A DNA stretch of 64,000 nt, from the NCBI RefSeq assembly GCF_017812015.1, contig NZ_JADQTN010000001.1:350501-414500 (forward strand), written 5' to 3'. Made by a program: the position numbers and the translations under genes. The DNA comes from Pontixanthobacter sp. CEM42. GTDB lineage: Bacteria; Pseudomonadota; Alphaproteobacteria; Sphingomonadales; Sphingomonadaceae. This document shows, piece after piece, positions 8,383 to 18,100 of the stretch. A model generated the notes under the pieces. It ran no database searches, was not told the origin of the DNA, and saw only the letters and a program-made list of their open reading frames with translations. Within the stretch, counting starts at the first letter, position 1; each line of letters begins with the position of its first letter.

Positions 8383-10003
8383 AAAGCGCCTCCTTGAACG
8401 GAGCCATGCCAATGCGATTATAGGTATCAAGGAAGCGCTCCCCGTCCTCCTTTTTCGCAAGGTAGACATCGGTCACCGTGTCGACAGCGTTGAGCACGCC
8501 TTCTTCATCGAAGCCGCGTCCGGTGATCTTACCGAGCGCAGTATCCTCCGCCTCGCTACCGCCGAGCGATAGCTGATAATTTTCGACGCCCTTCTTATCG
8601 ACGCCCAGGATCCCGATATGACCGGCGTGATGGTGCCCGCACGCGTTGATGCAGCCCGATATTTTGAGCTTCAATTCGCCCAGCTTGTCCTGCTTGCCGC
8701 CTTCGGCAAAACGTTCGGAAATCTTCTGCGCGAGCGGGATTGAGCGCGCATTCGCGAGGCTGCAATAATCGAGGCCGGGGCAAGCGATAATATCACCGAT
8801 CTGGTCGAGATTGGGCGTGCCCAAGTCGGCCGCGTCGAGCTTGGTCCACAGCGCGTGCAGATCGGCGATCTTCACATGCGGTAGAACCACGTTCTGCGTG
8901 TGCATAACGCGCATCTCGTCAAAGCTGTATTCCTTGGCGAGGTCCGCCATCAGATGCATTTGCTCGGCTGTCGCATCACCGGGAATGCCGCCGACGGGCT
9001 TCAGGCTGATGACTGCGCTGACATAGCTGTCATGCTTGTGGCGATGCGTGTTGCGGTCGACCCACAGCGCGAAATCGGGATCGCTGCGGTCGACGGTTTT
9101 CGCGCCATCCTCAAATGCCGGATCGGCGAAGTACGGCTTGATCCGCTCCAGCTCAGCGAGTGGCGGCTCAATGCCTTGTTCGAGCAGATGCGCGAACTCT
9201 TCTTCGACTTGGCGGGTGTATTCCTCGGCTCCCAATTCATGGACGAGAATCTTGATCCGCGCTTTGTACTTATTGTCGCGGCGGCCGTAGCGGTTATACA
9301 CGCGCAAGCACGCCTCGGAGTAAGTGATCAGCTGATCGAGTGGCACGAACTCGCGGATATTCGGCGCGATCATCGGGGTCCGGCCCATGCCGCCGCCGAC
9401 ATAAAAACTCGCGCCAATTTCGCCGTCTTTCTCGACGATCTGGATGCCAATATCGTGCAAGCGCATCGCGGCGCGGTCGGTATCGCTGGCGATCACCGCG
9501 ATCTTGAACTTGCGCGGCAGATACATGAATTCCGGATGGAAGCTCGACCATTGTCTCAGCAATTCGGCATAAGGTCTTGGATCGACTAGCTCATCCTGCG
9601 CAGCGCCTGCGAAATGGTCCGAGCTGATGTTGCGGATGCAGTTACCACTGGTCTGGATCGCGTGCATTTCGACTTTGGCTAGATCGGCGAGAATATCGCC
9701 CGCGTCTTCCAGCTTGATCCAGTTGTACTGGATATTCTGGCGCGTGGTGAAGTGGCCATACCCGCGGTCATATTTGTCCGCGATATCGGCCAAGACATGC
9801 ATTTGCGCGGAGTTGAGCGTGCCATAAGGAATGGCGACGCGCAGCATATAGGCGTGCAATTGCAGGTATAGGCCGTTCATTAGCCGCAGCGGCTTGAACT
9901 GGTCTTCGCTCAATTTACCTTCGAGACGGCGCTGCGCCTGATCGCGAAATTCGGCAACGCGGGCATCGACCATTGCTTGGTCATATTTGTCGTACTGGTA
10001 CAT
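8375..10003 (-). CDS. cysI: nitrite/sulfite reductase hemoprotein (siroheme, 4Fe-4S)
   Basis: A 542-residue siroheme enzyme that in this context reduces sulfite to sulfide with six electrons. Both ferredoxin-like half-domains and siroheme-binding halves are present. The cluster/siroheme ligands are visible as C-P-G-L-D-Y-C (about residue 410) and S-G-C-I-N-A-C-G-H-H (about 455-464), the C-x5-C...C-x3-C pattern of the family. No flavoprotein subunit (CysJ) lies nearby, so electrons probably come from ferredoxin or a separate reductase. One base separates it from DUF2849 upstream. Sulfite rather than nitrite is favoured by cysH and DUF934 next door. Confidence 0.92.
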   Translation of the reverse strand: MYQYDKYDQAMVDARVAEFRDQAQRRLEGKLSEDQFKPLRLMNGLYLQLHAYMLRVAIPYGTLNSAQMHVLADIADKYDRGYGHFTTRQNIQYNWIKLEDAGDILADLAKVEMHAIQTSGNCIRNISSDHFAGAAQDELVDPRPYAELLRQWSSFHPEFMYLPRKFKIAVIASDTDRAAMRLHDIGIQIVEKDGEIGASFYVGGGMGRTPMIAPNIREFVPLDQLITYSEACLRVYNRYGRRDNKYKARIKILVHELGAEEYTRQVEEEFAHLLEQGIEPPLAELERIKPYFADPAFEDGAKTVDRSDPDFALWVDRNTHRHKHDSYVSAVISLKPVGGIPGDATAEQMHLMADLAKEYSFDEMRVMHTQNVVLPHVKIADLHALWTKLDAADLGTPNLDQIGDIIACPGLDYCSLANARSIPLAQKISERFAEGGKQDKLGELKLKISGCINACGHHHAGHIGILGVDKKGVENYQLSLGGSEAEDTALGKITGRGFDEEGVLNAVDTVTDVYLAKKEDGERFLDTYNRIGMAPFKEALYD

Positions 10004-10004
10004 T

Positions 10005-10301
10005 TTAAATCACCCACTCGCCGATATCGGGATCGGCTGGTTTGAGAGTCAGGTCGGGGCGGACGGTCGGGCCAAGCGCGCGGACGCGGTCCTTGATGTG
10101 GGCAGGGCGCACACCGTTTTCGTCTTTGGTTGCCTCGATAGAATAGGGGACATTGACGCGGCGGGAGGATTCCTCGCGCGCCATGATTTCGGCGGCTTGA
10201 TCGCCAACATCGACGGCATTGTCGACATGCGCGGACCAGCTGACGCCGTCCCACCAGACGACTGCACCGGTCTTCAAATCATTGCCTGTTAGAATAATCA
10301 T
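10005..10301 (-). CDS. DUF2849 protein
   Basis: A 98-residue protein of the DUF2849 family, found between cobA and sulfite reductase in many alphaproteobacteria. The sequence opens M-I-I-L-T-G-N-D-L-K-T-G-A-V-V and carries W-W-D-G-V-S-W-S. Function is unknown; position suggests a small accessory factor for sulfite reductase. Its start overlaps the cobA stop by four bases and its stop is one base before the sulfite reductase start, so all three are translated as one unit. Confidence 0.88.
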   Translation of the reverse strand: MIILTGNDLKTGAVVWWDGVSWSAHVDNAVDVGDQAAEIMAREESSRRVNVPYSIEATKDENGVRPAHIKDRVRALGPTVRPDLTLKPADPDIGEWVI

Positions 10302-11056
10302 TGTGCGGCCTCCATCGCCACTTGCGCCACGGCGTTGTTTGCGCGCGCGGTTACTTCGCCAATTACAATCAGCGCGGGGCTGATGACTTTCTCACGCTCC
10401 ACCAGATCGGGAAGAGCCGCGAGCGGACCGCGCAGCACGCGCATTTCAGGTCGCGCGGCGTTCTCGATTACGGCAACGGGCATGTCAGGCGTCAGACCGT
10501 CTTCCATCAGCTTCTCGGCGATCTGCGGTGCGGTTTTGACGCCCATATAGATCACCAGCGTGCGGCCCGGTCCGGCAAGGCCAGCCCAGTTCTGATCATT
10601 CAGCCCTTTGCACTGGCCAGCAACGAAGCTGACAATGCTGGCGCTATCGCGGTGGGTGAGGGCAATCTGTGCAGCGGCTGCTGCGCCATTGGCGGCGCTG
10701 ATGCCGGGGACAACCTCAACCGGAACACCTGCGACGTAGCAATCTTCCATTTCCTCGCCGCCGCGTCCGAACACGAATGGATCGCCGCCTTTCAGCCGAA
10801 CGACATCGCGGCCGGCACGTGCTTCGCGGACGAGTAACGCGTTGATCTGGTCTTGGGGTAGCGTGTGCTTGGAGCGCTTCTTTGCGACCGAAATCAGCGT
10901 TGCATCGGGCCGCGCCATGGCGAGAATTGCCGGATCGACCAGACCGTCATGAACGATCAGCGAAGCCGATTGCAGCAACCGCGCCGCGCGCAGCGTCAGC
11001 AACTCCGGGTCGCCGGGACCCGCCCCGACGAGATAGACTGTACCTGTTTGTTCCAT
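10298..11056 (-). CDS. cobA: uroporphyrinogen-III C-methyltransferase
   Basis: A 252-residue SUMT that methylates uroporphyrinogen III twice with S-adenosylmethionine to give precorrin-2, the precursor of siroheme. The family loop G-A-G-P-G-D-P-E-L-L-T-L is at residues 12-23, followed by V-R-L-K-G-G-D-P-F-V-F-G-R-G-G-E-E near residue 85. It is the first gene of the sulfite reductase operon, matching cofactor supply to apoenzyme. The next siroheme enzyme (dehydrogenase/chelatase) is encoded far away at 38434, on a protein that keeps only a fragment of its own SUMT domain. Confidence 0.95.
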   Translation of the reverse strand: MEQTGTVYLVGAGPGDPELLTLRAARLLQSASLIVHDGLVDPAILAMARPDATLISVAKKRSKHTLPQDQINALLVREARAGRDVVRLKGGDPFVFGRGGEEMEDCYVAGVPVEVVPGISAANGAAAAAQIALTHRDSASIVSFVAGQCKGLNDQNWAGLAGPGRTLVIYMGVKTAPQIAEKLMEDGLTPDMPVAVIENAARPEMRVLRGPLAALPDLVEREKVISPALIVIGEVTARANNAVAQVAMEAAQ

Positions 11057-11167
11057 GGGGCCGAAATGGACCCGAGGCAGCGCTATCGCCAGTTAGAATG
11101 CTTGTCAGAGCAGGAAGCAAACATATTGAAAGCGGATGTAACCAATCTGGAAGTTCAGCTTTGCGGG

Positions 11168-12430
11168 CTAGGCGGTGTCTTGTCGGCTCTTCTTGGGTTT
11201 GTCTTCGACCCGTTGCGCCACGGCTTCGATCAGCTGGTCGAGCTGCTCACTTCCGCGAATATTCAAATCGCGCTGCGGGAACGGAATTTCGATGTCGTTC
11301 TCTTGGAACAGGTTCCAGATCCGCTTGAACACATCCGAACGGATATTCGCCAGACCGCCCTCTGGGTCTTGAATCCAGAAGCGCAGCTCGAAATCGACCG
11401 AACTGTCGCCAAAGCCCATCAGGTTCACGCGAGGTTTGGGGTGGCTGAGGATACGATCGGTCTCTTCAACCGCCTGATAAAGCAGCTTCTCGACCAGATT
11501 AAGATCGCTGCCATAGGACACGCCAACCGGCGCGCGCACGCGCACATCGCGCGAGCTATAGGACCAATTGACCACCTGATTGATCATTAGATTTTCGTTC
11601 GGGATCAAATATTCGGTCTGATCGCGGGTAATCACCGAGATAGCGCGAATGCCGATCTTTCGGATCTGGCCAAAGCCTTCATTGCCCGCCTGATCGGTAA
11701 CCGAAATAACGTCACCCGGCTTAATGGATTTGTCCATCAGCAGCAGAATGCCCGAGATCAAGTTACCGAAGGTTTTCTGAAGACCGAAACCAATCGCCAG
11801 ACCAAATGCACCGCCGAAGAAAGCGAGGGCGGTCAAGTCGATCCCTAACAAGTCGATGCCGAGGAAGAAGGCCGCACCCCAGATCGCAATGGTTGTGATT
11901 TTCTCGGTCAGCAGACGCTGAGTATCATCCAGCCGAGTCAGACGTTTAAGCAGCGAACCACACAGCCGCGTCGCAATCCATGCCAGTGTGATGACGAAGA
12001 AGATTACGCCAATGACGACAATGCCATCCCATAGCGAGATGCGCATATTGTCGCCGATACTGATCGCCATAGCATCAAGCGAGTCGACCATGCTGCCTAA
12101 AGTTTCGCTCTGGCCCGAAACGGCCTCGCCGATTTCCTCCGACGCGCCAACAGCTTCGGTCGGCTCTGCTGCAGGCGTCTCCGCCGGTGACGGGATAGCC
12201 ATCAACGGTTCGCCGGTCTCTGGATCGAGAATCGGCTCACCCGTTTCCGGATCCATCACGGGCACGGCTTCACGGGCTGGCACACCCATCATTTGCTCAC
12301 CCGTTTCCGGGTTTATGAGTGGCTCGCCCGTTTCTGGATTGAGCAACGGCACAGCCTCGGCTTGAGGCGTACCGGTTGTGTCAGCGCTTGTCGGCGTAGC
12401 AGCCGGTTGGCCGGTTATGGTCGTGGTCAT
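11168..12430 (-). CDS. MscS-type mechanosensitive channel with repeated N-terminus
   Basis: A 420-residue membrane protein. Residues 31-75 carry four [N/D]-P-E-T-G-E-[P/Q] units arranged as two pairs 29 residues apart, followed by a Glu/Ala/Pro-rich linker to about 130. Then come three to four hydrophobic segments and the MscS core, including F-G-G-A-F-G-L-A-I-G-F-G-L-Q-K-T-F-G-N-L-I-S-G of the pore helix, and the beta and C-terminal domains. It should open under membrane tension to release solutes. The ATG at 12430 overlaps the stop of the upstream lyase (ATGA); a longer frame reading back into that gene is rejected. Confidence 0.9.
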   Translation of the reverse strand: MTTTITGQPAATPTSADTTGTPQAEAVPLLNPETGEPLINPETGEQMMGVPAREAVPVMDPETGEPILDPETGEPLMAIPSPAETPAAEPTEAVGASEEIGEAVSGQSETLGSMVDSLDAMAISIGDNMRISLWDGIVVIGVIFFVITLAWIATRLCGSLLKRLTRLDDTQRLLTEKITTIAIWGAAFFLGIDLLGIDLTALAFFGGAFGLAIGFGLQKTFGNLISGILLLMDKSIKPGDVISVTDQAGNEGFGQIRKIGIRAISVITRDQTEYLIPNENLMINQVVNWSYSSRDVRVRAPVGVSYGSDLNLVEKLLYQAVEETDRILSHPKPRVNLMGFGDSSVDFELRFWIQDPEGGLANIRSDVFKRIWNLFQENDIEIPFPQRDLNIRGSEQLDQLIEAVAQRVEDKPKKSRQDTA

Positions 12431-13635
12431 TTTTGCTCCATCGCCGCAAAGCCCTGCGCCAAATCGGCAATCAGGTCTTTCGGGTCCTCCAATCCAATCG
12501 CTAGCCGAACGCCCAGATGTTCGCCAGTGCCCCATTCGGTCGGCGGCCACGCTGATGCAGAACGGTTTTTGCCCGGATCGAAGGGAATGGCGAGGCTTTC
12601 ATACCCACCCCAACTGTAACCGATATCGAATAGTTCCAGCGAGTCGACCAATCGCGCCCGCGTTTCAACGTTGGCATCGGCGAGGATAAAGCTAAACAGG
12701 CCGCATCCGCCGGAAAAGTCGCGCTTCCACAGATCATGCCCCGGTGCTCCCGGCAGCATTGGACACAGAATATGAGAAACTTCCGCACGTGTTTCCAGCC
12801 ATTGTGCGATTGCCAACGCGCTTTCGGTAGTGCGCTTGAGCCGCAATTCCATCGTTCGCAAACCGCGGAGAACCAACGCTGCGTCATCGGGCGAAACAAC
12901 GGTGCCAAGACGCTGCGCCGAAAGACGCAGTTTACGGTAGAGCCTTTCGTCAGCCGACGCACTGCCCATCAGCACATCGGCATGGCCGCCTGCATGTTTG
13001 GTCAATGCGGTGATCGAAATATCGCAGCCATATTCCAACGCCGGGAAGCCAAGCGCGCTGGCCCAAGTGTTGTCGATCAGGCTGATTGCACCATTCTCAC
13101 GCGCGATCTTGGTCAGCGCCGGGATATCGCACACTTCGATGGTCAGGCTGCCGGGGCTTTCGAGTAGCACCGCTTTTGTTCGGTCACAAAACAGATCGGC
13201 GTAGCCATCAAGGTCGAGCGGATCGAAGAAGTGCGTCTCGACGCCCATATTCTTCAGCACCGTTCCAGCAAGCGCGCGGCTTGGGTCATAGGCATTGTCC
13301 GTCATTAACAGGACATCGCCATGCTTCAGCACAGCGAGCAGCGAATGCGAAAGTGCCGCCAATCCGCTGGGGTAGAGCATCGTTCCGAATGCACCCGGTT
13401 CCAATTCGGTCAGCGCGTCTGCCAGCGCCCATTGGGTAGGGGCCCCGCGTGTGCCGTAGTGGAATTGGCCGTCCTCATTCGGATGACCGTTCTTCATGTC
13501 GGCACAGTCTTCGTAGAAATGCGTGCTAGCGCGCCAGACGGGCGGGTTGACCACTGGGCCAGTCCATTCGCGGCGGCGGCCAGCACCGACTAGGCGAGTG
13601 CCCAAGCCCTTCTTTTGGTCGTCGCTTTCGCTCAT
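12427..13635 (-). CDS. metC: cystathionine beta-lyase-like PLP enzyme
   Basis: A 402-residue trans-sulfuration enzyme of the Cys/Met metabolism PLP family. The PLP lysine lies in I-T-A-L-T-K-H-A-G-G-H (about residue 205), with D-N-T-W-A-S before it and the Y-P-S-G-L-A-A-L segment earlier. By resemblance it cleaves cystathionine to homocysteine, but the family also contains gamma-synthases and lyases that are hard to separate by eye. The ATG at 13635 overlaps the sulfurtransferase stop by four bases; a longer in-frame start at 13680 would run deeper into that gene. It sits in a probable sulfur-related operon with the sulfurtransferase upstream. Confidence 0.88.
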   Translation of the reverse strand: MSESDDQKKGLGTRLVGAGRRREWTGPVVNPPVWRASTHFYEDCADMKNGHPNEDGQFHYGTRGAPTQWALADALTELEPGAFGTMLYPSGLAALSHSLLAVLKHGDVLLMTDNAYDPSRALAGTVLKNMGVETHFFDPLDLDGYADLFCDRTKAVLLESPGSLTIEVCDIPALTKIARENGAISLIDNTWASALGFPALEYGCDISITALTKHAGGHADVLMGSASADERLYRKLRLSAQRLGTVVSPDDAALVLRGLRTMELRLKRTTESALAIAQWLETRAEVSHILCPMLPGAPGHDLWKRDFSGGCGLFSFILADANVETRARLVDSLELFDIGYSWGGYESLAIPFDPGKNRSASAWPPTEWGTGEHLGVRLAIGLEDPKDLIADLAQGFAAMEQK

Positions 13636-14480
13636 CGCGCGGGACCTGTCTCTTTCGGCGTATCGGGATCGGCACCCCATTCGCCCCAGCTTCCATCATA
13701 GAGCGCTGTATTGGTGTGGCCGAGCAGTTCCAGCGCGAACAGCACGACGGACGCGGTTACTCCGCTGCCGCAACTTGCGGAGATCGGACGATCCCAATCG
13801 AGGCCGCTTGCATCGACAGCAGCGCGCAGTTCGTCTGCGTCTCTGAATGTACCGTCATCGCGCAGTAATTGCGCGAAATGCAGGTTGCGTGCACCGGGGA
13901 TATGACCACCGGCAAGGCCGTGAACAGTATCCTCGATCTCTGCTGTAAAGCGGCCTGCATCGCGCGCATCGACCACTTGTTCCGCGCCCGTTTCGCAATT
14001 GGCCAGCATGTCGGCTTTGCTGCGCACATTAGCGCGGTCATCCTGTGCAGCCGAATAGGCGGAGGAGGATACGTTCGCCGAACCGTTATCAGTCGGCAGA
14101 CCTTCAGCCTTCCATTTGGCGAGGCCGCCATCGAGAACGGCGACATTTTCGAAACCGAACATCTTGAAGATGAAATACGCGCGGCAGGATGTGCGCAGCG
14201 CGCTATCATCATACAGAACCACGCGGTCGGTCGCGATCACGCCTAGCTCGCTCAATCGCTCCGAGAATTGCTTTGCCGTAGGTAGCGCGGCGGGAACCGG
14301 TGAGCCCAAGTCTTTGAGCGTTGGCAGGCCGAGATAGCGAGCACTTTTGATATGCTCGCTGGCAAATTCCGCCTCGGGATCACGCTCTGCTGCGGGCAGA
14401 TGCGCCGACGCGTCCAAAATGACCAGATCGGTTGCGCCAAAGACGTCGGACAACCACTCGCTTGAAACCAGAATATCCAT
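13632..14480 (-). CDS. sseA: 3-mercaptopyruvate/thiosulfate sulfurtransferase
   Basis: A 282-residue protein with two rhodanese domains. The active-site loop of the second domain is C-G-S-G-V-T-A (about residue 240), the six-residue loop typical of mercaptopyruvate sulfurtransferases. The first domain is inactive in catalysis, with D-D-S-A-L-R-T-S in place of a Cys loop, as in SseA. It transfers sulfur from 3-mercaptopyruvate to thiol acceptors or cyanide in the cytoplasm. The gene overlaps the lyase gene downstream and begins 27 bases after the stop of an unrelated envelope protein gene. Confidence 0.92.
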   Translation of the reverse strand: MDILVSSEWLSDVFGATDLVILDASAHLPAAERDPEAEFASEHIKSARYLGLPTLKDLGSPVPAALPTAKQFSERLSELGVIATDRVVLYDDSALRTSCRAYFIFKMFGFENVAVLDGGLAKWKAEGLPTDNGSANVSSSAYSAAQDDRANVRSKADMLANCETGAEQVVDARDAGRFTAEIEDTVHGLAGGHIPGARNLHFAQLLRDDGTFRDADELRAAVDASGLDWDRPISASCGSGVTASVVLFALELLGHTNTALYDGSWGEWGADPDTPKETGPAR

Positions 14481-14507
14481 GCCATCTGACTAGCGATGTC
14501 GGCGCGA

Positions 14508-15743
14508 TCAGTCGAGTAGGCGTAGGCCGATATTGCGATAGGTCTGTGCCATTTCGTCGAGGCGGAAGGGCTGCAATTTGGCACCGCGTTCAGGTGGTTT
14601 GTTACCGACCACGAAAGTGCAAATTATCGGATCAACCTCGGGCGCCTCGACGCGAAGACGAAGCAGCGGGACATAAAGCGCCGCGCCGCGCTGGGTAATT
14701 GGACGGATCGCTCTGACCGGCAGGCTGAAGCTGCCTTTGACTTCATGCGTTCCGCGACCATCGATTGCGGCGACAAATGCCGTCTCCGCCAACTCGGTGT
14801 GCTCATTGGCGACTTGCTCGCTTACCGGGGCTTGTCCGTGCGCAGTGACCATATCGACTTTGATTGAAATCTCGCCGAGCGACTGGTTCTGGAGGTTCAT
14901 CAGTTCGAGCCGGTACGATATCGTGGCGTTCATCAGACTACGGCTGAGAGTCAGCGCTTGCGCTTTGATCTGCAGAGATGATTTGGTGCTTGTAGGCTTG
15001 TCGATGCCCGCGATCAGCGGTGGTTCAACGGCTTCGGCCTCTTTCTTTGCAGGTTCCGGTGTTGGTGGCTGTGAACCTGGCAGCGGAGGCAAATCAGCTG
15101 CGTCGCTGGATCTGCTGACCCATTTGGACGGCGGCTCAATCTCGGGAACGCCCGCAGTCGCAGGTTGGCGCTGACGCCAGAACACGAAAATGCCACCGAG
15201 AGCGATCAGCAGTGCGACCAAAGCAGCAATCCACAAGGCGATACCGCTCGTGGACGTCTCTTCTCCGGCCGCGCTCTGCGCTTCAACTGGCGCAGCTTGG
15301 GTCGGCAGAGTGGCTGTGGGATCGAATTGCAATTGGTCAGTGGCGGTTGGTGCCGCGCTGGTTGGGGTGACCGTTGGTGACGGGGTTGGTGCTAATTGTG
15401 TGGGCGACGTCGATGCAGTCGGAACCGTGGTGCGCTGCGGAGAAGGTGTGGTTGCCGCGGTCGGTCGTGCAACTGGCTGACGTGTTGGAGCAGGTGTGGG
15501 CGTGGAACTAGCCGTTGGTACCGCTGCAGGCTGCGTCGCTGTCGGCGCCGGAGTGAGTGTTTCGGTCGGAATAACACGCGGAGCGACCGGAACTGGCCCT
15601 TCGGTATCAACTGGTCCCTGGACCTGCGGTGTGGCTGTTGGCGTCGGCGTAGGCAGCCGGAAATCAGGCACTGAAGTGGGCGCGCCCAAAGCGGGAACGG
15701 CCAGCGCGATTGCAGTCAGAGATACAGCGGTTTTGAATTTCAT
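14508..15743 (-). CDS. Thr/Pro/Ala-rich single-span membrane protein
   Basis: A 411-residue protein I do not recognise beyond its layout. It opens with a signal peptide (M-K-F-K-T-A-V-S-L-T then A-V-P-A-L-G-A), then about 140 residues very rich in Pro, Thr and Ala. A single transmembrane helix (about 171-193, A-L-W-I-A-A-L-V-A-L-L) ends in W-R-Q-R-Q, and the remaining cytoplasmic part of about 210 residues has a beta-rich C-terminal domain. The Pro/Thr stretch looks like a periplasmic stalk. The ATG at 15743 starts a clean signal sequence; an in-frame ATG at 15800 adds a polar stretch and is less likely. Confidence 0.7.
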   Translation of the reverse strand: MKFKTAVSLTAIALAVPALGAPTSVPDFRLPTPTPTATPQVQGPVDTEGPVPVAPRVIPTETLTPAPTATQPAAVPTASSTPTPAPTRQPVARPTAATTPSPQRTTVPTASTSPTQLAPTPSPTVTPTSAAPTATDQLQFDPTATLPTQAAPVEAQSAAGEETSTSGIALWIAALVALLIALGGIFVFWRQRQPATAGVPEIEPPSKWVSRSSDAADLPPLPGSQPPTPEPAKKEAEAVEPPLIAGIDKPTSTKSSLQIKAQALTLSRSLMNATISYRLELMNLQNQSLGEISIKVDMVTAHGQAPVSEQVANEHTELAETAFVAAIDGRGTHEVKGSFSLPVRAIRPITQRGAALYVPLLRLRVEAPEVDPIICTFVVGNKPPERGAKLQPFRLDEMAQTYRNIGLRLLD

Positions 15744-15861
15744 GGTCGGAGTCGAGATGTCCAGCAGGGCGTTCGAGCCAGCGCGGGGCTGAATAGTCAC
15801 TGAACCCGCGATATACTACAGGTGACTTGTGCGAAAGCGTCGATCACGGCATCAGCGCGGC

Positions 15862-16341
15862 ATGAGTGACACAGTATCTAACGAATCCGGCGATTCCGGC
15901 CCGCAATTTCTGGGCCAGCAAACCCCACTTCCCGCATCACCCGAAAAGGCGGTGCTCGATTACGTGCCCAATCCGCGTCCAGACGCGCTATATCTGACGC
16001 GGTTCGCTGCACCGGAATTTACTTCGCTATGCCCGGTGACCGGGCAGCCCGATTTCGCCCACTTGGTGCTGGACTATGCGCCCGGCGAGACGATTGTTGA
16101 GTCGAAAAGTCTCAAGTTGTTCCTCGGCAGTTTCCGCAATCACAACGGATTTCACGAAGATGTGACGGTTGGTATCGGCCAACGTCTCGCGGAAGAAATG
16201 AAGCCACGCTGGCTGCGCATTGGTGGGTACTGGTATCCGCGCGGCGGAATTCCGATTGATGTGTTCTGGCAAACCGGTGCGCCACCCGAAGGCTTATGGG
16301 TCCCTGATCAGGGCGTGCAGAGCTATCGCGGACGCGGTTAA
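15862..16341 (+). CDS. queF: 7-cyano-7-deazaguanine reductase
   Basis: A 159-residue unimodular QueF that reduces preQ0 to preQ1 with NADPH on the way to queuosine in tRNA. The QueF signature E-S-K-S-L-K-L-F-L follows the catalytic [11 protein letters not shown] segment, whose Cys forms the thioimide with the substrate; H-E-D of F-H-E-D-V-T is the second active-site element. Start placed at the ATG at 15862; a longer in-frame start adds an Arg-rich tail lacking in relatives. Its last four bases overlap the end of the adenylate cyclase gene on the other strand. Confidence 0.95.
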   Translation: MSDTVSNESGDSGPQFLGQQTPLPASPEKAVLDYVPNPRPDALYLTRFAAPEFTSLCPVTGQPDFAHLVLDYAPGETIVESKSLKLFLGSFRNHNGFHEDVTVGIGQRLAEEMKPRWLRIGGYWYPRGGIPIDVFWQTGAPPEGLWVPDQGVQSYRGRG

Positions 16342-18086
16342 ACGTCTTTGACTGTATAGATCGAGATTGCCTCGGTCTTGCCGCGCACTGCCAGAGTATC
16401 GAGCTGCTTTAGCTCATCAACGCAACCCGCAGCCTGAACCGTCGCTTGGCCGATAACGATCGGCACTTGGTAGTCCTTGCAAGCGCCCTCCAGCCGTGAC
16501 GCTGTGTTCACTGCATCGCCGAGCACCGAGTAGTCAAAGCGTTGGTCCGATCCCATATTGCCGACAACGCAGCTGCCTGAATTGATCCCGATCCCGATTT
16601 TGATCTCGGGCGCGTCGTCCGGCAGATGTGCGGCGATGGCTTGATTGATCGCCGGCATCGCCTTCATCATTGCTTGCCCCGCCGCGAGAGCATTTTTGGC
16701 ATGGTCTGGATCATCCAACGGTGCATTCCAGAACGCCATGATGCAGTCGCCCATATATTTATCGATCGTCCCGCGATGCTCGATGACGATATCGGACAAA
16801 GGGTTGAGGACGCGATTGATGAGGGCCACCAGACCCTCGGGATCGTCCTTCATCAATTCCGAGATGGTCGTGAAGCCGCGGATATCGGCGAAGAGGATCG
16901 TCAGATCCTTGCGCTCTCCGCCCAACTTCAACAACTTTGGATTGCTGATAATCTGCTTGACCATCGTGGGCGCCACATATTGTCCGAACGCGCCTTGTAC
17001 TTCGCGGCGGCGCCGCCGTTCCCGCGCAAAATCAAGCGCAGCAAGAGCGATAACGATCCCCAGAAGGGCGGCCACCAATTCGGCTGGCGACACCCATAAG
17101 CGTGCGTAGCGGAGCAACACCCATGATCCGAGCAAGCTTGCAATGACGAGAACAGCTGCCAGCGCAAATTTGATCGCTGGCGAGCGCGGCCTGGATGCAA
17201 GCAGCCCCAGAAGCACGCCCGCAAGGATCGCGACATAGCGGACCCAACCCGGTACTTCGTTGATCGACAGTCCATGCTTCAGATTGTCGAAGATGGTGGC
17301 CTGCACCTCGACTCCGGGTGTGAGCAAGCGAGTCTCAGCAGTGAAGGGCGTTTCAAATGCATCATCGCCGCCTTCATTGACGGTGATGTCAGTTTGCAGC
17401 GCGAGTCCGATTAGGACTACCTGACCTTCGAAGAAGCCGGGTTCGAGATAGATGTCCGGCTCCAACGCCTGATAGTACGAAACGGTTGGGTAGGCTCCGG
17501 GGCCGTCAAAATACTGAATCAGCCGGTTTGGATCTGCGGCATATTCCGGCTCGTCTCCGCTTGCGGTGAGCAGCGTGGCCATAAAACTATTAGAGTAAGC
17601 CGGCATTTTGCGGAGTACCCCATCGCCATCGACCGAAAGCGAGGCAACGCCAGTTTTCGCACCTGCTTCTAGTAGATCAGGCAAAGGTTCGGTCAGGATC
17701 AGCGTCGATCCATAGTCGCGCTCCACGATCTGTTCGCTCGCGGCGAGAACGACTTGCCCATCCATCGCATCAATCAGTGCTTTATCGCCGTCAGGAGCGC
17801 TTGGATCAGCGAACACGACATCGAAGCCGATAGCTTTCGCGCCCGCTTGCTGCAATGCGGTGATCAGCTCCGCATGCCGCTCACGCGGCCAGGGCCAGCC
17901 CTCTCCAAAGGCTTCGAAACTGGGTTCGTCGATTGCAACGATCACAACGCCCGGTTCGTCAGGGCGGGGCGGGGATGCGGTCGAGAATGTGTCGAAGGCT
18001 CGTCCGCCCAGATCGGCCCATGCTGGTAGCAGAGTGGTAAGACCTACCAACAGGGCCACGATTACCGCAATTATTGAGCGGAACAA
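16338..18086 (-). CDS. CHASE2-domain adenylate cyclase
   Basis: A 582-residue membrane-bound class III cyclase. An N-terminal membrane helix (1-25) is followed by a periplasmic CHASE2 sensor domain (about 30-280; I-D-E-P-S-F...W-P-W-P-R), three transmembrane helices (about 283-355) and a cytoplasmic catalytic domain. Metal-binding Asp residues are in F-A-D-I-R-G-F-T and K-Y-M-G-D. Lys of D-K-Y-M-G-D and Asp of L-G-D-A-V-N are the adenine-selecting pair, so ATP is the likely substrate and cAMP the product. Asn and Arg of V-N-T-A-S-R complete the site. It lies 14 bases after the FecR-TPR-barrel gene and is almost certainly co-transcribed with it. Confidence 0.93.
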   Translation of the reverse strand: MFRSIIAVIVALLVGLTTLLPAWADLGGRAFDTFSTASPPRPDEPGVVIVAIDEPSFEAFGEGWPWPRERHAELITALQQAGAKAIGFDVVFADPSAPDGDKALIDAMDGQVVLAASEQIVERDYGSTLILTEPLPDLLEAGAKTGVASLSVDGDGVLRKMPAYSNSFMATLLTASGDEPEYAADPNRLIQYFDGPGAYPTVSYYQALEPDIYLEPGFFEGQVVLIGLALQTDITVNEGGDDAFETPFTAETRLLTPGVEVQATIFDNLKHGLSINEVPGWVRYVAILAGVLLGLLASRPRSPAIKFALAAVLVIASLLGSWVLLRYARLWVSPAELVAALLGIVIALAALDFARERRRRREVQGAFGQYVAPTMVKQIISNPKLLKLGGERKDLTILFADIRGFTTISELMKDDPEGLVALINRVLNPLSDIVIEHRGTIDKYMGDCIMAFWNAPLDDPDHAKNALAAGQAMMKAMPAINQAIAAHLPDDAPEIKIGIGINSGSCVVGNMGSDQRFDYSVLGDAVNTASRLEGACKDYQVPIVIGQATVQAAGCVDELKQLDTLAVRGKTEAISIYTVKDV

Positions 18087-18100
18087 GGCGGATTTGCCGG

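Noticed and set aside
12431-12550. Longer N-terminus for the MscS-type channel
   Set aside because: The extension is simply the end of the upstream lyase gene in another frame; the ATG at 12430 makes the normal ATGA coupling.
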